DNA from: CAZAPG01 sp964486935
GTDB lineage: Bacteria; Chloroflexota; Anaerolineae; 4572-78; J111
NCBI GenBank assembly: GCA_964486935.1
Contig: CAZAPG010000004.1
Location: forward strand, 1-64,000
Reading direction: 5' to 3'
DNA length: 64,000 bases
In this document: positions 24,122 through 31,949 of the stretch, in pieces
How positions within the stretch are numbered: position 1 is the stretch's first letter
Layout of the letters: each line of letters opens with the position of its first letter
Position numbers and translations under genes: made by a program
The notes under the pieces: model-generated
What the model was told of the DNA's origin: nothing
The model's input: only the letters and a program-made list of their open reading frames with translations
Databases searched by the model: none

Positions 24122-25523
24122 ACTTGGCTTTGGTAAAACAGAACACGAGGTTTTGTTGGAGCAGTTGCCGGTTAGGGGAAAGATGCCGCCGTGGTTGCAC
24201 GGCGCGCTCATCCGCAACGGGCCGGGCACGTTTGAGGTGGGCCAGGCGCGATACCGCCACTGGTTTGATGGATTGGCCATGCTGCACAAATTCTCGTTTG
24301 CAAATGGCCGGGTTTCTTACGCCAACAAATTTTTGCAAACCGAAGCCTACCGCCAGGCCAAAGAGTCGGGCAAAATTTCTTACTCAGAATTTGCCACCGA
24401 CCCGTGCCGTTCGCTGTTTGGCCGGGTGATGAGCGTGTTCTCGCCCAAAATAACCGATAGCGCCAAGGTGAGCGTGGCCCAAATTGCCAATCGCTTTCTG
24501 GCTCTGGCCGAAACGCCTATTCAGGTAGAGTTCGATTCAGAAACCCTGGAGACCGTGGGCGTATTCAATTACGAAGAAAAAATTACCGGCCAAATGACCA
24601 CCGTTCACCCCCATTTTGATTTTGCGCGTAATGAAGTTTACAACGTGGTCACGCGCTATCATCGCCTTAGCCACTACAATATTTACAAAATGGCAAACGG
24701 CGGCCCGCCAAAGTTGGCCGGCGCGCTGCCGGTAAAGCAGCCGGCCTACATGCACAGTTTTGGTATGAGTCAAAATTACATTATTTTAACCGAATTTCCC
24801 CTGGTGGTAAATCCGCTTAATTTACTGCTGTGGCTGCGGCCATACATAGAAAACTTTCGCTGGAAGCCGGAACGCGGCGCCCCGTTCTGGGTGATTAACC
24901 GGCACACGGGCCAACTGGTTGGCCGCTTTGAAAGCGATGCTTTTTTCGCCTTTCATTATGTGAACGCCTTTGAAAAAGACGGCCAAATCATATGCGATAT
25001 TGTGGCCTATCCCGATGCCGGGATTATTGAATCTTACTATCTCAACCGGCTCAAAGACCAAAACCTGGAGTTGCCATTTGGCAACTTGCGGCGCTACCAA
25101 ATTCCGCTGCGGGGCGGGGCGGTTACTGTCCAAACTATTTCAGAAACGTGCATAGAACTGCCCCGCTTTGATTATGAACGCTTCAACATGGACGCCTCAT
25201 ACCGCTACGTTTATGCCGTTGGCCTTAACCCGCAGCAGCGGCAGGGATTCTACAACCAGCTTGTCAAGGTTGACGCCCAAACCGGCGCAACGCAAAGCTG
25301 GTTTGAGCCAGATTGCTACCCCGGCGAACCGGTGTTTGTAGGCGCGCCGGGCCGGCTGGCCGAAGATGAGGGCGTTATTCTATCGGTAGTGCTAAATGCC
25401 GCCGGCGGCACATCATTTTTGTTGGTATTAAACGCCCAATCTTTTTCAGAAATCGCCAGGGCCGAAATTCCCCATCCGGTACTTTTTGGGTATCATGGAG
25501 CTTACTTTGAAAACATTAGTTAG
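24108..25523 (+). CDS. Carotenoid cleavage oxygenase (RPE65 family)
   Basis: Non-haem Fe(II) dioxygenase that cuts carotenoid or apocarotenoid double bonds. Seen: about 471 residues of a seven-bladed propeller with all four iron-binding histidines in expected contexts: His167 (TVHPHFD), His216 (YMHSFGM), His283 (FAFHYVNAFE) and His463 (GYHGAYFE near the C terminus). The N-terminal signature LIRNGPGTF and HWFDGLAMLHKF is typical. The ATG is chosen over an in-frame TTG two codons earlier; AAAGG lies 9 bases upstream. It overlaps crtI by 14 bp. Substrate and bond are unknown; since no cyclase is in the window, the immediate local substrate would be acyclic (inference). Confidence 0.93.
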   Translation: MSPFELGFGKTEHEVLLEQLPVRGKMPPWLHGALIRNGPGTFEVGQARYRHWFDGLAMLHKFSFANGRVSYANKFLQTEAYRQAKESGKISYSEFATDPCRSLFGRVMSVFSPKITDSAKVSVAQIANRFLALAETPIQVEFDSETLETVGVFNYEEKITGQMTTVHPHFDFARNEVYNVVTRYHRLSHYNIYKMANGGPPKLAGALPVKQPAYMHSFGMSQNYIILTEFPLVVNPLNLLLWLRPYIENFRWKPERGAPFWVINRHTGQLVGRFESDAFFAFHYVNAFEKDGQIICDIVAYPDAGIIESYYLNRLKDQNLELPFGNLRRYQIPLRGGAVTVQTISETCIELPRFDYERFNMDASYRYVYAVGLNPQQRQGFYNQLVKVDAQTGATQSWFEPDCYPGEPVFVGAPGRLAEDEGVILSVVLNAAGGTSFLLVLNAQSFSEIARAEIPHPVLFGYHGAYFENIS

Positions 25524-25543
25524 CCGGAAATAAGGCTGTTAAA

Positions 25544-27949
25544 ATGAGCGTTATCTGGAACAAAGTATGGTCCGATTTGTGGGATAACAAAGTCCGCACA
25601 TTTTTGGCAGTTTTGAGTATTGCCGCCGGCGTGTTTGCCATCGGGGCTATTTTTGGCATGGTCGACCAGCTCATCACCGGCATGGACACCGCCCACCAGG
25701 CCACTTTCCCCTCACATATTCAAATGTTTTTGACCGACCGCATCGACCGCAATACAGCCACCCGCCTGAAAAAAATTGACGGGGTTGAAGATATTGAAGT
25801 TAGCAACCAGGTTACGGTTCGCTACAAAATTAACCCCGAAGATGAGTGGCAGCGCGGCCAGTTGGTGATGCGCGATGATTACCAGGAGCAAACATATGAC
25901 CTTTACCAGCTCAAAGAGGGTGAGTGGCCCCGCAATGATGAAATAGGGATTGAACGCCTCTCCAGCCAGTTCTTTGGCATTAACCTTGGCGACAAAGTAA
26001 TTTTTGAACTGGACAAGTCTGACCGCGCCCTGCCTATTAACGGAAAAATTCGGCACCCCTTTGTGCCGCCGCCCCAGTTTGGCGGCGATGCTGTTTTTTT
26101 TGTAGACGCCCAGGGTTTGGAACGGTTCAACATTCCCGAAGGAGAATTTGGACAGCTCAAGGTGCGGGTCAAACCATACAGCCTGGAACTGGCCCGGGAT
26201 GTCGCCTCGGAAATTAAGAGCCGGCTGGCCAAAGAAAACTACGGCGTAGCCGTTACCTTTTTTCAAGACCCCGACGAGCACTGGGGCCGCATGTTTGTTG
26301 AGGGCCTGAACCTGGTGCTGCAAATTCTGGCGGTTATTTCGGTGCTGGCCAGTGTGGTGCTGGTTATCAACACGCTCACGGCGCTAATTACCCAGCAAAC
26401 CAACCAGATTGGCATTATTAAAGCCGTAGGCGGACGCACCGGCACAATTATCAAAATTTATCTGACCGGTGTGCTGGTCTACGGCATTCTGGCGCTCATA
26501 ATCTCTTTACCATTGGGCGCAATTTTGGCTTTTGGCTTAACGCAATGGTTTCTAAACCTGTTTAATATTGATTACGAAGTGTTTCAAATTTCAACCCAGG
26601 CAGCTATTTACCAGGTTTTGGCTGCCATTGCCGCGCCGCTGCTGGCAGCATTGTGGCCCGTTTTTAGCGGCGCAACCATTACTGTGCGCGAGGCCATTGC
26701 CAGTTACGGCCTTGGCGGCGGCAAATTTGGCCATAACCCCATAGACCGCCTGGTTGAGCAGATTGGGCAGCGATTTTTAAGCGGGCCATACGCCATGGCC
26801 CTGGGCAATATGTTTCGGCGTAAAGGGCGGCTCATTTTAACCCAACTGGTTCTGGTGATGGCCGGCTCCATGTTTTTGATTGTGATGAGCCTGTCGGCCT
26901 CTATTACTTACACCCTGGATAATGAATTTACCCGCCGCAACTATGATATGTTCTTTGTTTTTGATGAAGATGTGCGCGTTGACCGCGCGCTGAAAATGGC
27001 TTATCGCCTGCCCGCCGTGGAAAAAGCCGAGGTCTGGTTTAACCAGTCGGCCTCTATTTTGCAAGAGGGCCAGCGGGCCAGAGATGCCGGGCTGGGCGCG
27101 GCCCTGATTGGCGTGCCCGAAGGCAGCGATATTTACAAACCGCTGATAGTTGCCGGCCGCTGGTTGCAGCCGGGCGATGGCAATGTGATTGTGCTGAACA
27201 AAGAAACCGCCGACGAAAACAACATTGAAATTGGCCATATCGTTACCCTTGACCTGAATGAACTGGGTGATGACGAATGGCAGGTAGTAGGCTTATACCA
27301 GGTAATTTTTGGCGGCGGCTTTAACACCGACGACATTTTTGCGCCGTTGGATGCCGTTTACAACGCCACCAAAAAACACAATCAGGGTAGCCTGCTGCGC
27401 GTCCGCACCGATTATCACAGCGCCGGTTACACTCAGGCTGTCCGCGACCAGTTAGCCAACCTTTATGCCGACCGCAACATGGATATTCTCTTTAGCGAAA
27501 CCACCCCCCAAACCCGCACCTCTGCCGATTCTCAATTTGCCATTACCACCACCATGCTGCTGGCCCTGGCCGTAATTGTGGCCATGGTCGGCGGCATTGG
27601 CCTGATGGGGTCGCTCTCTATCAGCGTGGTTGAACGCACCCGGGAAATTGGCGTAATGCGGGCCATTGGCGCGCGTACGCTCACTATTATGGGCATGTTT
27701 GTAATGGAGGGCGTGCTGCAAGGACTCTTCAGTTGGGCCATCTCTGTGCCGTTTTCGTTTTTGCTGGCCGGGCCGCTGGCTGCCGCGTTGGGGCAGGCCA
27801 TGTTCGAAGCCAACCTGGATTATCAATACAGCTATACCGCCGTTATGGTTTGGCTGCTGATTGTGCTGGTCATCTCTGTGCTGGCCTCTATTATTCCCGC
27901 CCGCAACGCCACCACCATTAGCGTAAGAGATAGCCTGGCTTACGCTTAA
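25544..27949 (+). CDS. ABC transporter permease with two FtsX modules
   Basis: Seen: 801 residues as two tandem FtsX/MacB-like modules. Each has one N-terminal membrane helix (about 18-40 and 435-455), a large extracytoplasmic domain, and three C-terminal helices (about 260-390 and 668-790); signatures IIKAVGGRTG and GVMRAIGARTLTIMG are the cytoplasmic coupling segments. Known: such permeases work with LolD/MacB-type ATPases and move substrates by mechanotransmission. No ATPase gene adjoins; the matching one is at 19.9 kb on the other side of the carotenoid genes. It starts 20 bp after the oxygenase stop, so it is expressed with the carotenoid genes. Confidence 0.92.
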   Translation: MSVIWNKVWSDLWDNKVRTFLAVLSIAAGVFAIGAIFGMVDQLITGMDTAHQATFPSHIQMFLTDRIDRNTATRLKKIDGVEDIEVSNQVTVRYKINPEDEWQRGQLVMRDDYQEQTYDLYQLKEGEWPRNDEIGIERLSSQFFGINLGDKVIFELDKSDRALPINGKIRHPFVPPPQFGGDAVFFVDAQGLERFNIPEGEFGQLKVRVKPYSLELARDVASEIKSRLAKENYGVAVTFFQDPDEHWGRMFVEGLNLVLQILAVISVLASVVLVINTLTALITQQTNQIGIIKAVGGRTGTIIKIYLTGVLVYGILALIISLPLGAILAFGLTQWFLNLFNIDYEVFQISTQAAIYQVLAAIAAPLLAALWPVFSGATITVREAIASYGLGGGKFGHNPIDRLVEQIGQRFLSGPYAMALGNMFRRKGRLILTQLVLVMAGSMFLIVMSLSASITYTLDNEFTRRNYDMFFVFDEDVRVDRALKMAYRLPAVEKAEVWFNQSASILQEGQRARDAGLGAALIGVPEGSDIYKPLIVAGRWLQPGDGNVIVLNKETADENNIEIGHIVTLDLNELGDDEWQVVGLYQVIFGGGFNTDDIFAPLDAVYNATKKHNQGSLLRVRTDYHSAGYTQAVRDQLANLYADRNMDILFSETTPQTRTSADSQFAITTTMLLALAVIVAMVGGIGLMGSLSISVVERTREIGVMRAIGARTLTIMGMFVMEGVLQGLFSWAISVPFSFLLAGPLAAALGQAMFEANLDYQYSYTAVMVWLLIVLVISVLASIIPARNATTISVRDSLAYA

Positions 27950-28029
27950 TCTCCCGCTTCCCTTTTAGCCTAAAATCAATAAAATTACATTCGCCGGTTT
28001 TAACCTCAAACTAAAATTTTGTATGCCTG

Positions 28030-29841
28030 GTGAATGTCTTAATGAATAGCAGCCAACCCAAAGCCCATCCTTTACCCCGTTTACTGCGCTACTCGCGGCA
28101 TTACCGCCGGCAGATTTTGCTGGCCGTTATCTTCTCCATTACCAACAAAATTCTCGATATCGCCCCCCCTTTTCTCATCGGCATGGCCGTTGATGTGGTG
28201 GTAGCCCGCGAAGACTCCATTATTGCCCAATTTGGCGTTGTTGAAGTGGGCGCCCAGTTGTGGGCGCTGGCCGGGCTGACCATTCTCATCTGGGGGCTGG
28301 AGTCCCTTTCTCAATACGCCCTGTCGGTCTACTGGCGCAACCTGGCCCAAACCATTCAGCATGAATTACGGCTCGATGCCTACAGCCACATTCAAGATTT
28401 GGAAATGGCCTACTTTGAAGAGCGCAGCACCGGCGGCCTTATGGCCATTCTCAACGATGACATCAACCAACTGGAACGCTTTTTAGACCGGGGCGCTAAC
28501 GATTTAATTCAGGTAACAGTTACCGTGGTGGTGGTCGGCGGCGTGTTTTTTTGGCTAACCCCCACCGTGGCCTGGATGACCTTTTTACCCATGCCCTTTA
28601 TCATTTGGGGGGCCATTCGCTTTCAAAGTAAAATTGCCCCCCGCTACGCCGACATGCGCGAGCGGGCCAGCCTGCTCAACGCCCAGCTCTCAAACAACCT
28701 TAGCGGCATCGCCACCATCAAAAGCTTCACCGCCGAAGGCCACGAAATTGAGCGCATCCGGCAACTTAGCCACAACTACCGCGAAAGCAACCGGCGGGCC
28801 ATTGTGCTGAGTTCGGCTTTTATCCCGTTGATTCGCATTCTCATCCTCATCGGTTTTACCGCCATTCTGGTCTATGGGGGTCAACTGGCGCTCAGTGGCG
28901 CGTTAAAAGTGGGGGTCTACAGCGTGCTGGTCTTTTTAACCCAGCGACTGCTGTGGCCGCTGACCGAGTTGGGCCAAACGCTCGACCTGTACCAGCGGGC
29001 CATGGCCTCTACCGCCCGCGTGCTAGATTTGCTGGACACCCAGCCCCAAATTATCGAAGGCAGCCAGCGCCTGCCGCTGACCCAGGTGCAGGGTGAGGTG
29101 GTGTTCGATAGCGTCAGCTTTGAATATGCCGGCCAAAACGGGCGCGCGCCGGCAATTATCCGCAATCTCTCGTTTCAAATTCCCGCCGGAAAAACCGCGG
29201 CCATAGTAGGGGCTACCGGCGCGGGAAAAAGCACGGTCATCAAACTGCTGCTGCGCTTTTACGACGTGCAGGCCGGGCGGGTTTGTCTGGATGGCCGCGA
29301 TATCCGCGACCTGCCCCTGGCCGACTTACGCCGGGCCATTGGGCTGGTTAGCCAGGATGTGTTTTTATTCCACGGCACAGTTAAAGAAAATATCGCCTAT
29401 GGCGCGTTTAACGCCCCGGATGAAAAAATTATCGAAGCCGCCAAAATAGCCGAGGCCCATGATTTTATTATGGAACTGCCCCAGGGCTACAACACCATTG
29501 TAGGCGAGCGCGGCCAAAAGCTCTCCGGCGGCCAGCGGCAGCGCCTCTCTATTGCCCGGGCCGTGCTCAAAGACCCGCCGGTGCTCATTTTAGACGAAGC
29601 CACCTCCTCGGTGGATAATGAAACCGAGGCCGCCATTCAGCGCTCGATGGAGCATATTACGGTGGGGCGCACCACCATCGTGATTGCCCACCGGCTTTCT
29701 ACCGTGCGTAACGCCGACCAGATTTTTGTGCTAGACAAAGGCGAGCTAAAAGAGCAGGGCCGCCACGAGGAGCTTGTAGCCGGCAATGGTATTTACGCCA
29801 CGCTGTGGCGGGTGCAAACCGGGGAGTTAATAAAACATTAG
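28030..29841 (+). CDS. ABC exporter, MsbA/MDR-like half transporter
   Basis: Seen: 603 residues; six membrane helices in the first 320 residues (type IV ABC exporter fold), then an ATPase domain with Walker A GATGAGKST, Q loop GLVSQDVFLF, signature LSGGQRQRLSIARAVL, Walker B PVLILDEATSSVD and switch IAHRLST. Works as a dimer exporting lipids, lipid-linked sugars or drugs; substrate unknown. GTG is used here as the start; an in-frame ATG four codons later is equally possible as neither has a clear ribosome site. It follows the FtsX permease by 80 bp with no clear terminator between, and precedes the polysaccharide locus. A palindromic repeat starts 6 bp after the stop codon. Confidence 0.93.
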   Translation: MNVLMNSSQPKAHPLPRLLRYSRHYRRQILLAVIFSITNKILDIAPPFLIGMAVDVVVAREDSIIAQFGVVEVGAQLWALAGLTILIWGLESLSQYALSVYWRNLAQTIQHELRLDAYSHIQDLEMAYFEERSTGGLMAILNDDINQLERFLDRGANDLIQVTVTVVVVGGVFFWLTPTVAWMTFLPMPFIIWGAIRFQSKIAPRYADMRERASLLNAQLSNNLSGIATIKSFTAEGHEIERIRQLSHNYRESNRRAIVLSSAFIPLIRILILIGFTAILVYGGQLALSGALKVGVYSVLVFLTQRLLWPLTELGQTLDLYQRAMASTARVLDLLDTQPQIIEGSQRLPLTQVQGEVVFDSVSFEYAGQNGRAPAIIRNLSFQIPAGKTAAIVGATGAGKSTVIKLLLRFYDVQAGRVCLDGRDIRDLPLADLRRAIGLVSQDVFLFHGTVKENIAYGAFNAPDEKIIEAAKIAEAHDFIMELPQGYNTIVGERGQKLSGGQRQRLSIARAVLKDPPVLILDEATSSVDNETEAAIQRSMEHITVGRTTIVIAHRLSTVRNADQIFVLDKGELKEQGRHEELVAGNGIYATLWRVQTGELIKH

Positions 29842-29847
29842 GGTATT

Positions 29848-29934
29848 GGTCTGTCCAAAATTGTAGGACAGGTAGGGGGCGCGGGGGGAATCGCCCCAGG
29901 TTTGTCCAGATTCACTAAAATTCTGGACGCACCC
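29848..29934 (+). repeat. Palindromic intergenic repeat, copy 2
   Basis: An 87-bp relative of the element after dnaE, in the same orientation relative to the upstream gene. It shares the start GGTCTGTCC, central G-rich then C-rich hairpin, GTTTGTCC and GGACGC blocks. Stem bases differ in pairs (for example GTCCAGATT with AAATTCTGGAC), supporting conserved structure. Confidence 0.8.
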
Positions 29935-30024
29935 GGCCTGATTTTCATTTTGCCCAAAGCAGAGGGTCATGGTAAAATGGCCGACCGTACAAATATTACC
30001 CGACTAACACGGGGTTGTGCTAAT

Positions 30025-30049
30025 TAGGGCCAAATAATATTTGGCCCTA
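30025..30049. promoter_or_regulatory. Perfect 11-bp hairpin before the sugar dehydrogenase
   Basis: TAGGGCCAAAT, loop AAT, then the exact complement, ending 25 bp before the ATG. There is no T run after it, so it is more likely an operator or an mRNA hairpin near the ribosome site than a terminator. Confidence 0.5.
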
Positions 30050-30074
30050 GTTTGTTGAATAAAGTGGTGAACCT

Positions 30075-31103
30075 ATGACGCTACCCGATGCGCCGGTAAG
30101 CGTGGCCGTGATTGGCTGCGGTTATTGGGGTAAAAATTTAGTTCGCAATTTTAATCAGCTCAACGCGCTGGCGATGGTTTGTGATGCCACGCCGGCGGGC
30201 CGGTCTCTGGCCGAAACGCTGGCGCCGCAAAGCGCCATTGTATCCGAAGTGGAACAGGTATTTAATTCTGATGTGTCGGGCGTGGTCATCTCCACGCCGG
30301 CCGAAACTCACTATCCTCTGGCCAGGCAGGCGCTGCTGGCCGGCAAAGATGTGTTTGTGGAAAAGCCGCTGGCGCTTACTTTTGAGCAGGGGCATCATTT
30401 GGTGCAGTTGGCCGGGCAGCAGGGACGCATCTTAATGGTCGGCCATGTGCTGGAGTACCACCCGGCGGTGCGCCGGTTGCTGGCCCTGGTTAGCGAGGGA
30501 CATTTGGGCAAAGTGCGCTACATCTACTCCAACCGTCTCAGCCTGGGCAAAATTCGGCGGGAGGAGAATATTTTGTGGAGCTTTGCTCCGCACGATGTGG
30601 CCGTAATTTTACGAATTATGGACGGCCTGCCCTTTCAGGTGATTGCCTGCGGCGGCAGCTACGTGCAACCCAACATTGCCGATGTGACTGTGACCAATCT
30701 GCTGTTTGATAACGGCGTGCGCGCTCACATTTACGTGTCGTGGCTGCATCCGTTCAAAGAACAGCGATTGGTGGTCATCGGCTCGGAAAAAATGGCCAGC
30801 TTTGATGACGTTACCAAGCGGCTGGTGCTGTACGACCAGCGGGTTGAGATTCAGGAAGGCCAGCCGGTGCCCATCAAAGGCGACGGCGATGAAGTGCCCT
30901 TTACCGCCGATGAACCCCTGCGGCTGGAGTGTCAGGCTTTTTTAGAAGCTATTGCCACCCGCCGCCCGCCCGTTACCGACGGCCATAGCGGCCTGCGGGT
31001 ACTAAAAGTGCTTCAGGCCGCCCAACGCTCGCTGGTAATGAACGGCGAACCGGTATCGCTGCCAATTGAGAGTTTTGGCGATACCAACTGGTCAGATTTG
31101 TAG
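30075..31103 (+). CDS. Gfo/Idh/MocA-family sugar dehydrogenase
   Basis: NAD(P)-dependent oxidoreductase, probably acting on a nucleotide sugar. Seen: 342 residues; Rossmann motif VAVIGCGYWGKNLVRNF, the family EKP motif in VFVEKPLALT and the catalytic-region WSFAPHDVAVIL; C-terminal beta-sheet domain with ECQAFLEAIATRRPP. The closest recognisable group is the WlbA-like UDP-N-acetylglucosamine/uronate 3-dehydrogenases of surface-glycan clusters, which matches its place directly before the O-antigen exporter (21-bp gap). It keeps the GC-rich base usage of the upstream region; the AT-rich change begins with the next gene. Confidence 0.9.
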   Translation: MTLPDAPVSVAVIGCGYWGKNLVRNFNQLNALAMVCDATPAGRSLAETLAPQSAIVSEVEQVFNSDVSGVVISTPAETHYPLARQALLAGKDVFVEKPLALTFEQGHHLVQLAGQQGRILMVGHVLEYHPAVRRLLALVSEGHLGKVRYIYSNRLSLGKIRREENILWSFAPHDVAVILRIMDGLPFQVIACGGSYVQPNIADVTVTNLLFDNGVRAHIYVSWLHPFKEQRLVVIGSEKMASFDDVTKRLVLYDQRVEIQEGQPVPIKGDGDEVPFTADEPLRLECQAFLEAIATRRPPVTDGHSGLRVLKVLQAAQRSLVMNGEPVSLPIESFGDTNWSDL

Positions 31104-31124
31104 CAGTAACCGAGTAGCAAATAA

Positions 31125-31949
31125 ATGGCGTTAAAAAAAAATGTTCTGAACATTTCAACATATAATCATTCAGCCAAGTTTATTGTTACCCACCGGCAAT
31201 TACTGTTGCGGGTGGCTCGTACTGAACTAAAGGCTCGTTATGCAGGATCGATTTTTGGTTTGGGTTGGGCGGTAGCCTTCCCTTTGTTAATGCTAATCAT
31301 CTATGCACTGGTGTATTTGATTATTTTTCAAATACGAGTTCCTGGGTTATCACCACTTCAATATGTGTTACTTATTTTTTCTGGATTGGTTCCATTTTTT
31401 ACAACCAGCGAGGCACTGGTAAGTGGAGTTTCTTCGGTGGTGTCAAATAAGTCAGTATTAAGTAACACTGTTTTTCCAATTGATTTGACACCTGTAAAGG
31501 CCGTATTGCTAAGCCAGGTTACAATGGTTGTTGGCCTTTCAGTTATTATTATGGTATTGATAGTAACGAGTTCCTTATCCTGGACAATTGTATTATTGCC
31601 CATTATATGGGGATTGCAGATACTTGCGTTAATAGGATTAACCTGGATTTTGTCATTGATAAATTTGGTGTTTCGTGACCTGCAAACCCTGATAGGTCTA
31701 TTGCTGTTTATATTAATGGTAGTTTCGCCGATTGCTTATACACCAGAGATGGTTCCGACCAGTCTAAAACCCCTGGTAATACTGAATCCTTTTGCCTATT
31801 TTGTCATGGCGTATCAGCAAATTCTGGTTTTGGGACAATTACCAGTTTGGTGGAATATGTTAGGAGTGTTAGTAGTTTCAATTGGATTATTTGTGTTAGG
31901 TGGACATTTTTTCTTTCAAGCCAAACGGATTTTGATTGATTATGTCTGA
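31125..31949 (+). CDS. wzm: Polysaccharide ABC transporter permease
   Basis: Seen: 274 residues with six hydrophobic helices of the ABC-2 type; N-terminal cytoplasmic segment LLLRVARTELKARYAGSIFG and the VSPIAYTPEMVP loop before the last helices are typical of Wzm/TagG/RfbA permeases. It exports a lipid-linked polysaccharide across the inner membrane together with the ATPase encoded next, whose ATG overlaps its stop by 8 bp. The presence of this pair, without a Wzx flippase or Wzy polymerase in the window, implies chain completion in the cytoplasm followed by ABC export. From here on, third codon positions are visibly more AT-rich. Confidence 0.92.
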   Translation: MALKKNVLNISTYNHSAKFIVTHRQLLLRVARTELKARYAGSIFGLGWAVAFPLLMLIIYALVYLIIFQIRVPGLSPLQYVLLIFSGLVPFFTTSEALVSGVSSVVSNKSVLSNTVFPIDLTPVKAVLLSQVTMVVGLSVIIMVLIVTSSLSWTIVLLPIIWGLQILALIGLTWILSLINLVFRDLQTLIGLLLFILMVVSPIAYTPEMVPTSLKPLVILNPFAYFVMAYQQILVLGQLPVWWNMLGVLVVSIGLFVLGGHFFFQAKRILIDYV

